DNA from: Treponema sp. | GTDB taxonomy: Bacteria > Spirochaetota > Spirochaetia > Treponematales > Breznakiellaceae | Assembly: GCA_031283905.1 (NCBI GenBank) | Contig: JAITAW010000048.1 | Coordinates: 1 to 7,089 of the forward strand | Direction of reading: 5' to 3' | Length of the DNA: 7,089 bases | Translations under genes and position numbers: made by a program | Shown: positions 1-5,649 of the stretch, piece by piece | Numbering within the stretch: position 1 is the stretch's first letter | Layout of the letters: each line of letters starts with the position of its first letter | The notes under the pieces: model-generated | Databases searched by the model: none | Told to the model about the DNA's origin: nothing | What the model saw: only the letters and a program-made list of their open reading frames with translations

Positions 1-998
1 GCCCCCGATCCGTAGCACAGGGCGGTAAAGAAAATCTTGCCTGCGAGGAGTACCATGCAAAAACCAACGGTATCCGCGCCGGTTTCCGCAAGGGATTCGA
101 TAAGGCCGTGTCCGCCTCCCGTAATATCCGCAAGCCGGAAGCTCAAGGGAATAGAGACCAGCAGGGGAATGACCGGATGGAATACTGGCGGAATGTGGGA
201 ATATCTGTAAAGATCCTGCGATACATAGAGCGAGCGTTTGAAGAGAGCGCCAACGAAGGCGCAGATACTCCCCAGCAGGACAATCCAGGGTATCTGACTG
301 AAGGGAAGTTGGGTGATATTGCGAAAATTGAACGCCGTACCCTCCATACCGAAAACGAGATTCGCTATGGTCTCCGCAGACATGGAAGCCCCCATAGCGC
401 AGGCTATCAAAAGGGGCGAAAAGCCTGATTGCAGTTCTTCCAGTACAAAGAGTACGCCTGCAAGCGGAGCGTTAAAGGCAGCCGAAAGCCCGGCTGCTGA
501 TGCCGCGCTGATAAGAATATTCTTTTGAGATTGTTTTTTTTTGAGAACAGATGCCAGAGCCATACCCGTAAAAGCCGCAACCTGTATGGAAGGACCCTCC
601 CGACCCAACGAAAGTCCGGCTGCCAGAGCGATAAAACCGGCAATCAGTTTGAGCGGCAGTTCCGGCATCCAGGTGGCCGGAAAATAATCCTGCAGAACCC
701 CTTTGACCTGCGGGATACCGCTGCCCCTGATAAGCGGTTTAGCTTGAGAGGCAAATCCAAGGAAAGCGCCCAGCAGAGCCAGCATTGCGCACCAAAGCAA
801 TGTCCAGTAGAAGGGCGATGCGGACAAAAATCCGTATATCCGGGGGCGGATTATATCTGCCCTGGTAAGAAGGTACCGGAAAAGGACTACTGCGGATCCC
901 GCGAGGAGTCCGGCTATAATACTTTCAAGAATAAGGACAAGCCGTGAATGGTAAAAATGCCGTATGGCGGCCCTCAGTCGCTTCTGTGGTATAACCAT
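1..998 (-). CDS. ClC-family chloride channel / H+/Cl- antiporter, 5' part (runs off left edge)
   Basis: Translating the minus strand from ATG at 998 gives 332 codons, open to the window edge. The protein is a multi-helix inner-membrane ClC transporter. Visible family motifs in order are GSGIP at residues 92-96 (chloride-coordinating serine S93), GREGP at 132-136 (E134 is the external gating glutamate), SAAFNAPLAGVLF at about 172-184 followed by E187-E188 (the inner proton-transfer glutamate of the antiporter class), and LCYGSG at 327-332, the start of the GSGAPGG-type helix. Having both glutamates suggests an H+/Cl- exchanger rather than a passive channel; this is inferred from ClC-ec1. The start is fixed by an in-frame TGA two codons upstream. 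I see no Shine-Dalgarno sequence, and a TATTAT box lies just upstream, so a very short leader is possible. Roughly the last quarter, with the conserved tyrosine region, is outside the window. Confidence 0.93.
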   Translation of the reverse strand, partial: MVIPQKRLRAAIRHFYHSRLVLILESIIAGLLAGSAVVLFRYLLTRADIIRPRIYGFLSASPFYWTLLWCAMLALLGAFLGFASQAKPLIRGSGIPQVKGVLQDYFPATWMPELPLKLIAGFIALAAGLSLGREGPSIQVAAFTGMALASVLKKKQSQKNILISAASAAGLSAAFNAPLAGVLFVLEELQSGFSPLLIACAMGASMSAETIANLVFGMEGTAFNFRNITQLPFSQIPWIVLLGSICAFVGALFKRSLYVSQDLYRYSHIPPVFHPVIPLLVSIPLSFRLADITGGGHGLIESLAETGADTVGFCMVLLAGKIFFTALCYGSG

Positions 999-1375
999 GA
1001 TTCATGTATAATACAATAAGTTACCGTTCCTTGTAACCTCCCGTTACCCGTTATTATGAGGGGAAAAGCCATCCAACGATTTTGCCGATGAACCTGCCGG
1101 CTTCCTTTCACCTACGGCTTCAAGAAACCGGCGGCGGTTACTTCCGATAAAGATCGTTTTACAAAAATATCGAAAAAGAGTCTTACAAGTATAGCAGGGA
1201 CAGAATGACGGAAACCGTTGAGGAGTTATATGCGAAAATTAAGGGAAATTAAAGCATATGGTGAGTGATCCCCACCACAGCATCACAGGCGGCGGACGGG
1301 CGCGGATTAGAAAAGCCTCTCGTTCAATTTTTTAAATTGCGAACATTTTTTGTCCATCGAATATTACGATGATTA
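999..1375. other. Gene-poor stretch with a glycosyltransferase remnant
   Basis: Between the ClC start and the decayed minus-strand gene there is no intact ORF. The only structure I can support is the plus-strand glycosyltransferase tail listed separately. Its stop at 1252 is followed by sequence in which I see no terminator, RNA gene or repeat. Confidence 0.5.
1088..1252 (+). pseudogene. Decayed 3' end of a glycosyltransferase (group 1-like)
   Basis: Two overlapping plus-strand frames join into one sensible C-terminus. Frame one (1110-1175) reads TYGFKKPAAVTSDKDRF then TKISK. Frame two (1178-1252) reads ESYKYSRDRMTE then TVEELYAKIKGN and a TAA stop. The switch falls in a run of five A (1173-1177); one extra A would fuse them as ISKKESYKYS. 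The pattern of an aromatic-S-x-x-x-M-x-x-x-x-E-x-LY helix near the stop is typical of the last helix of GT4-type glycosyltransferases. A further upstream fragment (about 1088-1108, DEPAGFL) resembles the GFL loop of these enzymes but lies in a third frame, implying a second frameshift. No start or N-terminal domain is present. The family call rests on a short tail and is moderate. Confidence 0.42.
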
Positions 1376-1753
1376 TTACGCGAAGGTAATCACCTCATAG
1401 GACATTTCCGACCATAAGGAGAACAGGAAGTTCGTCCATGTAACATCCAGTTGTTTGTAGAAGGCGCTTCGGTACGCCGAATAGAGTCAGCGCTGAGGAA
1501 ATAACGCGCTGCTATAAGACAACGGTCTCCCCGTATTTTATTATAGGCCGCTTCCTCGCCCCCGCCTTTTCCAGATAATTCATGGTTTCCAACAACATGT
1601 AGTTTCGGTCAAACAGAAGCAGTACCAGCCGTTCCCCCGCCATCTCGCCGCTCCCGTAAGGGGCGCGCCCCGATGTCCGGAAAAACCGGTCTACAGGCCG
1701 TACAACCCGCTGAAGTTTGCCCGTGCCCGTTGCCGCAGGCTTCTGTTACTCAC
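1376..1753 (-). pseudogene. Frameshifted gene of unknown function, GTG start
   Basis: Four minus-strand frame segments each read as plausible protein and together suggest one gene broken by small indels. Segment 1 starts at GTG 1753 (VSNRSLRQRARANFSGLYGL) and stops at 1691. Segment 2 (about 1691-1565) reads VDRFFRTSGRAP, later RLVLLLFDRNYM and ETMNYLEKAG. Segment 3 (1557 to about 1470) reads EEAAYNKIRGDRCLIAARYF then LSADSIRRTEA. Segment 4 (1483-1376) reads SAFYKQLDVTWTNFLFSLW, SEMSYEVITFA, stop. One switch is at a GGGGG run (1559-1563). A GGAGGAGG motif lies 8 nt before the GTG, and the GTG overlaps the stop of the 62-codon ORF upstream by four bases. I do not recognise the family. Part of the apparent coherence could be chance, because other frames here are also open. 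Confidence 0.35.
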
Positions 1754-1938
1754 CGCCGAACCCTCCTCCCCCGCGCCTGAAAATGGTGCCGTATTTCCAT
1801 GACAACGGTTAATCCTCTTTTGGCGGGACGCGGACGGGCGGCAACATCCCGCGCCTCCCGAACTACTCCCCTTATTATTTCGCCGGCAACCAGGACTCGT
1901 ACCGTTTCAAACCGGACTATCCCCTCCCAATCGTTCAT
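1750..1938 (-). CDS. Hypothetical 62-aa protein, possibly coupled to the broken gene downstream
   Basis: ATG at 1938 is preceded by AAAGGGA with about 7 nt spacing, a good ribosome binding site. The product begins MNDWEGIVRFETVRVLVAGE and ends very basic (ARGRRVRR). Its TGA stop (1752-1750) overlaps a GTG start of the next frame as GTGA, the usual arrangement of translationally coupled genes. There is no signal peptide or membrane segment, and I recognise no domain. The late arginine-rich part may itself be out of frame, so this could be the truncated 5' end of the same decaying locus. A competing plus-strand frame (1799-2068) has no ribosome binding site that I can see. Function unknown. Confidence 0.33.
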   Translation of the reverse strand: MNDWEGIVRFETVRVLVAGEIIRGVVREARDVAARPRPAKRGLTVVMEIRHHFQARGRRVRR

Positions 1939-2082
1939 AGTCAGTCCCTTTCTTCAGAATAATCTGCTCCGGCTACTTTTGTCTTGCGTTTATAATAATA
2001 TTACAGCAGATCCCTCTTTCACTTTTTTAAAAAATCCGTTGTTCGTGAGGCAAACTACTATAATGTGAGGTATCGACCCGTC

Positions 2083-2154
2083 AAAAAATCGCTACAGCAT
2101 GCATCGTACGCTCATCATCCGGTCGCGGACCGTACAACATAGCAAACGATGCAT
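2083..2154 (-). terminator. Possible terminator or structured 3' end downstream of the PTS EIIA gene
   Basis: Downstream of the EIIA stop, a 9-bp inverted repeat (2099-2107 ATGCATCGT with 2146-2154 ACGATGCAT) encloses a second small stem CGGTC/GACCG (2120-2132). On the minus strand the fold is followed about ten bases later by six T (2088-2083). The long loop and the gap before the T-run make it an unusual intrinsic terminator, so this call is tentative. Confidence 0.38.
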
Positions 2155-2171
2155 CACGGTAACTCATACTG

Positions 2172-2624
2172 TTATTCTGACAATATGCGTATAATTTCCT
2201 CCGGAGTTGTCGCATGAAGAATCTGATTCCGCTTCTCTTCACTCTTAAACAGCAAACTCACTTCAGCAAGAAATTGAAGATGCGGACCCGTCTGTTCAAC
2301 AGGAGAAAGAGTCATAATGAAAATACGACATGGCTTGCGATCCAGTGTGTCAAACTCAATAGGCTCATCTGAAACCCCAATACAGGCGACTAAGCTCTGT
2401 AAGGTTTGGCTCTTGCCGTGTGGGATCGCTATGCCGTGTTTCATACCCGTAGACATCTTGGTTTCCCGCTCCATCACTGCCGCATACGCGGCGGCGCGGT
2501 CGGTTATCTTGTTTGCCGACACCAAGATATCAATCAATTCATTGATAATATCTTCTTTTGAAGAACCTTTTAAGTGCAAACAGATTGTCTCTTTAGTAAG
2601 CACGCTCTTTAAATTTATACCCAT
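2172..2624 (-). CDS. ptsN: PTS EIIA, fructose/nitrogen-regulatory (PtsN) type
   Basis: A 150-residue single-domain cytoplasmic protein of the PTS EIIA type-2 fold. It accepts phosphate from HPr, or from NPr in nitrogen-PTS systems. The active-site block GMKHGIAIPHGK (residues 60-71) holds the phosphorylated histidine H69, with H63 as the usual neighbour. Other family landmarks are LTKETICLHLKG near the start, the helix KEDIINELIDIL, PIEFD near residue 88, and HLQFLAEVSLLF near 114-125. The length matches stand-alone PtsN or fructose-IIA proteins. No EIIB or EIIC domain is attached or adjacent, which favours a regulatory or orphan EIIA over a sugar permease component; treponemes are known for such orphan PTS proteins. 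The start codon lies 6 nt from a -10 box without any Shine-Dalgarno sequence (see promoter). The substrate cannot be told from sequence. Confidence 0.93.
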   Translation of the reverse strand: MGINLKSVLTKETICLHLKGSSKEDIINELIDILVSANKITDRAAAYAAVMERETKMSTGMKHGIAIPHGKSQTLQSLVACIGVSDEPIEFDTLDRKPCRIFIMTLSPVEQTGPHLQFLAEVSLLFKSEEKRNQILHATTPEEIIRILSE

Positions 2625-2630
2625 ATTAAA

Positions 2631-2659
2631 AGTATAAGCGACTCTTACCCAAAAGTCAA
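2631..2659 (-). promoter_or_regulatory. Promoter of the EIIA gene, predicts a leaderless mRNA
   Basis: On the minus strand TTGACT (2659-2654) and TATACT (2636-2631) are separated by exactly 17 bp. The ATG at 2624 follows the -10 box after only six bases (TTTAAT). Transcription from such a promoter should begin at or within a base or two of the ATG itself. The -35 box directly abuts the hairpin repeat at 2660. Confidence 0.7.
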
Positions 2660-2700
2660 GAGAGACTGTTCCAAAACTTTAGTTTTTGGAACAGTCTCTC
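2660..2700. repeat. 17-bp perfect inverted repeat (hairpin family copy 1)
   Basis: Arms 2660-2676 and 2684-2700 are perfectly complementary (GAGAGACTGTTCCAAAA and its complement) around a 7-nt loop. It has no adjacent T-run on the plus side. It lies immediately upstream of the EIIA promoter. Its arm matches the hairpin at 5445-5478 in 12 of 15 positions. Confidence 0.85.
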
Positions 2701-3180
2701 GCTTGCTTGCTGAGTATTCGCACAAAACAGGGAGGCGTCTGAAATGCTGAAAAACATATGGCAAGGAGCCGAATTTGCGCGGATGACAACACGCCTCTTT
2801 TCCGGTTTTGTGATAGTACCAGCGCATGGCTTATACCGATCTGTAATACTTCATTAAAACGCTGGAATGTAAAGGATATCTCAAACGCCTCACATTTTGA
2901 CCGACCAAGTTATAACCGGCGCGGGCCGAAAGACGCATCAAAAAGCCGCAGGGCAAAAAGGCGGAGCCGATAGAGGGGTTGGATAGGGTTTATGAAACCG
3001 CGTATTCTCTCGGCACAGGGAGTTCCTCTCTTGATCAAGGAGGTCAACTTTTGCCCACAGGGGATTGCTCTCATTAAAACGCACTTTTTCTAACAGCGTC
3101 TGGTATATACATGTACCCGCGCCTCGTCTCGGTGAAGACCCGCGCCCAGCCTTGACGCGCTTATGCGTCCGCCTTAACGA
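2701..3180. other. Gene-poor stretch between trpG and the EIIA gene, eroded frames
   Basis: No long gene is present. Short coding-like frames compete on both strands. On the minus strand, 3096-2938 reads LLEKVRFNESNPLWAKVDLL followed by DQERNSLCREN, and a segment around 2756 to 2659 reads MFFSISDASLFCANTQQA and ends inside the hairpin at 2660-2700. On the plus strand, 2916-3077 contains GLDRVYETAYSLGTGSS. None has a ribosome binding site, and none can be assigned to a family. The likeliest reading is a decayed gene downstream of trpG. A weak GACGC/GCGTC stem (3154-3169) just after the trpG stop could be a poor terminator without a T-run. Confidence 0.35.
2744..2857 (+). CDS. Possible 37-aa small protein with strong ribosome binding site
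   Basis: ATG at 2744 is preceded by AGGGAGG (2729-2735) with an 8-nt spacer, one of the best Shine-Dalgarno matches in the window. The product begins MLKNIWQGAEFARMTTRLFS and has a mildly hydrophobic middle (LFSGFVIVPAHGL) before stopping at TAA 2855-2857. I see no clear promoter. It could be a true small protein, the 5' stub of a lost gene, or a chance ORF in decaying sequence. It matches no family known to me. Confidence 0.25.
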   Translation: MLKNIWQGAEFARMTTRLFSGFVIVPAHGLYRSVILH

Positions 3181-3765
3181 TCAACCCGCGCTTCTTGTTT
3201 GTTTCAAAAAATTGCATACTATCTGCTTTCCCTGCGGGGTTAATATTGATTCAGGATGAAACTGCACCCCGTACACCGGATGTTCGCGGTGCTGCACACC
3301 CATTACCTCCCCTTCGGCGGTATGCGCCATAACTACGAGGGTTTCAGGTGGAATGGAAGCGGGATCAGCGGCAAGCGAGTGGTAGCGCGCCGCCTGAATC
3401 ACCGGCGGCAGCCCGGCAAACAGCGGGCACCTCGCGTCAAGCGCAACTGCGGACGCTTTTCCGTGCATCAAGGTTTTGGCATAGGTTACGGTCGCCCCGA
3501 ATACTTCGCAGATCACCTGATGCCCAAGACATACCCCCAAGATGGGTATCTTTCCCGCAAATGCGGAGACCGCTTCGCCGCAGATGCCCGCATCGGCAGG
3601 CTTCCCGGGACCCGGGGAGATGACAATGTGGCTGGGATGCGACACCACGATCTCTGCAAGCGATATCCCGTCATTGCGGACAACCTTGATGTCGGGGTTG
3701 AGGGAGCCTATAAGCTGATACAAGTTAAACGAAAAGCTGTCATAATTGTCGATGAGCAAGATCAT
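3181..3765 (-). CDS. trpG: Anthranilate synthase component II, glutamine amidotransferase
   Basis: A 194-residue class I glutamine amidotransferase that releases ammonia from glutamine and passes it to TrpE. It begins MILLIDNYDSFSFNL, the classic TrpG/PabA N-terminus. The oxyanion motif SPGPGKP lies at 50-56, the nucleophile C79 in GVCLGHQ (77-83), and H170 and E172 complete the triad in GVQFHPES (166-173). The length is normal for a stand-alone subunit. The ATG overlaps the trpE stop as ATGA, and GGAGGA sits 6 nt upstream inside trpE, so translation is coupled. The sequence alone does not separate TrpG from PabA. The trpE partner favours TrpG, although an amphibolic subunit shared with folate synthesis is possible. 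No trpD follows. Confidence 0.95.
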   Translation of the reverse strand: MILLIDNYDSFSFNLYQLIGSLNPDIKVVRNDGISLAEIVVSHPSHIVISPGPGKPADAGICGEAVSAFAGKIPILGVCLGHQVICEVFGATVTYAKTLMHGKASAVALDARCPLFAGLPPVIQAARYHSLAADPASIPPETLVVMAHTAEGEVMGVQHREHPVYGVQFHPESILTPQGKQIVCNFLKQTRSAG

Positions 3766-5255
3766 GCGCGTCCTCCATCTGTCTGTTCCAGAGCCTGAAT
3801 AACCGCCCGCATTTTGTTTTCACATTCGGCGAATTCCGTTTCAGGTACGCTGTCCGCCACAATTCCCGCGCCGGATCGGACGAACACTTTACCGTTTTTC
3901 TTGAATACTAGGCGAATGGCAATACAGGCGTCCATATTTCCCGAAAAGTCGATGTATCCAACAGCCCCGCCGTATATCCCCCGTTTGATGCCTTCCAGTT
4001 CATCGATGATTTCACAGGCGCGAATCTTCGGAGCGCCGGAAAGCGTCCCTGCGGGTAGCACCGCGCCGATTGCGTCAAGGGCGGTTTTACCGCAACGGAT
4101 TGTTCCACGTACGGTGGAGCCGATGTGCATGACGTGGGAAAAGCGCTCCACAGATAAATACTTTTCAACCGACACCGAACCGAATTCGCTAATGCGCCCG
4201 ATGTCGTTCCTGCCCAAATCCACCAGCATATTGTGTTCCGCAAGCTCCTTGGGATCCGCAAGCAGTTCCCGTTCCAGCGCGGCGTCTTCTTCCGGCGTTT
4301 TTCCCCGCCGCCGCGTACCGGCAAGCGGAAACGTCCAGAGCGTTCCTTCGTACAGTTTTACGAGCGTTTCAGGAGACGCGCCCGCGACTTCAATGTCATC
4401 GCTTGAAAAATAAAACAGATAGGGCGATGGATTAATGTCCCTAAGCAGCCGGTACGTGTCAAATAGGCTTCCTTCCGCCTCAGCCTCAAGCCGGTTGGAA
4501 AGCACGGCTTGAAAAATATCGCCCTCCCGAATGTACTCTTTGGCTTTCTCCACCATGTCGCAGTAACGCCGCCGGTCAAACAGGGCGCGAAAGGGAGATT
4601 TGAGCGTAAGCGGCTTGACCGTAGCGCGTTTCCCTTCTTCGATAAGCCGCACCATCTGGTCGAGTTCCACGCAGGCTTTGCGATAATTTTCCTCACACGC
4701 GTCTGTTTTGATGGTTACGATGAGGATGATCGTTTCTTTAAGCCGGTCATAGGCGATCACCTTGTCAAACAGCATCAAATCCACGTCTTTGAAACGCTCC
4801 GCGTCTTCCGCATCCAAGCGCAGAGACGGCTCACTGTATTTGATATAGTCATAGGAAAAATAACCGACAAGCCCTCCGGTAAACGGCGGAATTTCCGTCA
4901 GGAATTCCGCGGAAAGTTCCCGAAGCGGCGGACTTATGTTTTCCCGCATGATCTGTTCAATATACACGGCAGGAGGATCGGCGTTCAGCGTGAGATTGAC
5001 GCCGTTTTTTATACTCACGGTATTCCCGCTCGCGGTAATTTCGAGTTTGGGATCATAGCCCAAGAACGTCCAGCGTCCCCACTGCTTTGAGTCCTCGCAA
5101 CTTTCCAACATAAAACACTGGCGGCTTATGTTTTTGAGAATCAAAAAAATATCGGACGCTTCCCGCTTTCCCACCGGAAGACTCGTCAAAACTGGAACCC
5201 GCTGATAGCTTTCGGCAAATTTCAGCGCCGCTTCCAAACGTGGCTGGCACTCCAT
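3762..5255 (-). CDS. trpE: Anthranilate synthase component I (chorismate-binding)
   Basis: A 497-residue protein that converts chorismate and ammonia to anthranilate, the first step of tryptophan synthesis. The N-terminal region carries the LES-type feedback motif (MLESCED, about residues 49-55) followed by WGRWTFLGYDP, which in the family forms the tryptophan-inhibition site. The C-terminal chorismate-binding domain shows REGDIFQAVLSNR (about 244-256), PLAGTRRRG (about 310-318), HNMLVDLGRND (about 341-351), GTLSGAPK (about 403-410) and GAGIVADS (about 462-469). PLAGT rather than the PIKGT of PabB supports TrpE. I chose ATG 5255 because AAGGGGAG precedes it and the predicted proximal transcript starts near 5271. 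An in-frame TTG at 5294 lies upstream of that point. The gene overlaps trpG by four bases. Confidence 0.96.
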   Translation of the reverse strand: MECQPRLEAALKFAESYQRVPVLTSLPVGKREASDIFLILKNISRQCFMLESCEDSKQWGRWTFLGYDPKLEITASGNTVSIKNGVNLTLNADPPAVYIEQIMRENISPPLRELSAEFLTEIPPFTGGLVGYFSYDYIKYSEPSLRLDAEDAERFKDVDLMLFDKVIAYDRLKETIILIVTIKTDACEENYRKACVELDQMVRLIEEGKRATVKPLTLKSPFRALFDRRRYCDMVEKAKEYIREGDIFQAVLSNRLEAEAEGSLFDTYRLLRDINPSPYLFYFSSDDIEVAGASPETLVKLYEGTLWTFPLAGTRRRGKTPEEDAALERELLADPKELAEHNMLVDLGRNDIGRISEFGSVSVEKYLSVERFSHVMHIGSTVRGTIRCGKTALDAIGAVLPAGTLSGAPKIRACEIIDELEGIKRGIYGGAVGYIDFSGNMDACIAIRLVFKKNGKVFVRSGAGIVADSVPETEFAECENKMRAVIQALEQTDGGRA

Positions 5256-5277
5256 ACGCTCCCCTTCACAACATGAC

Positions 5278-5307
5278 AGTATAGTTCGAGCCAACGCGGA
5301 ATGTCAA
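5278..5307 (-). promoter_or_regulatory. Proximal trpE promoter
   Basis: Minus-strand TTGACA (5307-5302) and TATACT (5283-5278) are 18 bp apart. The predicted start near 5271 leaves a leader of about 16 nt to the ATG at 5255, just enough for the AAGGGGAG ribosome binding site. The -35 box is the inner end of one arm of the dyad at 5295-5333. Confidence 0.72.
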
Positions 5308-5333
5308 CGGCATGATGTCATTGACATTCCGCG
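5295..5333. promoter_or_regulatory. 13-bp dyad over the proximal trpE -35 box, candidate operator
   Basis: CGCGGAATGTCAA (5295-5307) and TTGACATTCCGCG (5321-5333) are perfect inverted repeats with a 13-bp spacer. One arm contains the -35 hexamer of the proximal trpE promoter, so a protein bound here would block it. In transcripts from the distal promoter the dyad would form a leader hairpin with no T-run after it, so it is not an obvious attenuator. It does not resemble the E. coli TrpR operator. The operator role is inference. Confidence 0.5.
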
Positions 5334-5363
5334 CTTTCAAACCGGCTCTACAAACAATGTTTC

Positions 5364-5392
5364 TTTATATAGAAGTATTGTGATTGTGTCAA
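5364..5392 (-). promoter_or_regulatory. Distal trpE promoter
   Basis: Minus-strand TTGACA (5392-5387) and TATAAA (5369-5364) are separated by 17 bp, a near-consensus sigma-70 promoter. Its transcript would start near 5357 and carry about 100 nt of leader, including the dyad at 5295-5333. I see no leader peptide with tryptophan codons in it. Confidence 0.65.
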
Positions 5393-5396
5393 GAGG

Positions 5397-5429
5397 CCCG
5401 CTGTTTTTTTATAAAAAACAGCGGGTTTT
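5397..5429 (+). terminator. Strong hairpin with short T-run between trpE and the cassette
   Basis: CCCGCTGTTTTTT (5397-5409) pairs perfectly with AAAAAACAGCGGG (5413-5425) around a 3-nt loop and is followed by TTTT. It would stop plus-strand transcription before the cassette. No plus-strand gene lies upstream within the window, so it may act mainly as an insulator. Confidence 0.6.
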
Positions 5430-5444
5430 AACGAAATAATTCAT

Positions 5445-5478
5445 TGAGGTTGTTTCAAAATGTTTTGAAACAACCTCA
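5445..5478. repeat. 16-bp perfect inverted repeat (hairpin family copy 2)
   Basis: TGAGGTTGTTTCAAAA (5445-5460) and its exact complement (5463-5478) flank a 2-nt loop. The arm is related to that of the hairpin at 2660-2700 (12 of 15 positions), and both copies keep perfect pairing. It is probably a member of a dispersed hairpin family, perhaps acting as a terminator or RNA-stabilising element. Confidence 0.85.
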
Positions 5479-5480
5479 TT

Positions 5481-5553
5481 ATATAACACGATTCTGTCCT
5501 GCGCCTCCCGCAAGCGTGTAAATAATACGGAGGGTTTATAAAAACAGTTATAT
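5481..5553 (+). other. Left recombination site of the cassette (attI, degenerate attC or secondary site)
   Basis: The cassette's left end is placed at G5547/T5548, where AAAACAGTTATAT resembles the G/TT core used by integron integrases. Upstream, ATATAAC (5481-5487) pairs with GTTATAT (5547-5553), with weaker inner pairing of CCTCC (5504-5508) and GGAGG (5529-5533). The fold is much poorer than the right-hand attC-like site: the L box next to the core has no spacer. Whether it is attI, a worn attC, or a secondary integration site cannot be decided here. No integrase gene is in the window. Confidence 0.4.
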
Positions 5554-5597
5554 GCCATGCACCTTAAATTTTTTTTGAAAAAATATTCAGAAAAATA

Positions 5598-5627
5598 TTG
5601 ACATGGCCGATAAAAATATATTAGAAT
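5598..5627 (+). promoter_or_regulatory. Promoter of the cassette lipoprotein gene
   Basis: A perfect TTGACA (5598-5603) is followed after 18 bp by TAGAAT (5622-5627). A/T-rich sequence (5564-5597) upstream could serve as an UP element. The start site near 5634 lies just before the ribosome binding site GGGAGG (5636-5641), so ATG 5650 must be used rather than the in-frame ATG at 5626. Confidence 0.72.
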
Positions 5628-5649
5628 GAATCATTGGGAGGAATTTAGA

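Noticed and set aside
525..947. 140-codon plus-strand ORF
   Set aside because: It is the antisense shadow of the ClC gene, whose motifs are unmistakable on the minus strand.
1799..2068. 89-codon plus-strand ORF
   Set aside because: Low-complexity Ser/Thr/Arg/Leu composition, no ribosome binding site, and opposite a minus-strand ORF with a better start.
2081..2167. 28-codon minus-strand ORF just after the EIIA stop
   Set aside because: It has no Shine-Dalgarno sequence and lies within the structured 3' region. Most likely chance.
3814..5090. Long plus-strand ORFs opposite trpE, and those opposite trpG
   Set aside because: They are shadows of strongly conserved minus-strand genes, with Ser/Arg-rich or otherwise unremarkable composition and no family motifs.
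5266..5313. 15-codon ORF upstream of trpE as an attenuation leader peptide
   Set aside because: It has no tryptophan codons and no ribosome binding site, and no T-run terminator follows it.
5321..5350. Divergent plus-strand promoter from the second dyad arm (TTGACA 5321-5326)
   Set aside because: No acceptable -10 box occurs 16-18 bp downstream and no plus-strand gene follows before the hairpins.
5626..5649. Upstream ATG extending the lipoprotein by eight residues
   Set aside because: It lies inside the predicted -10 region, before the transcript start, and would place charged residues ahead of the signal peptide without a ribosome binding site.
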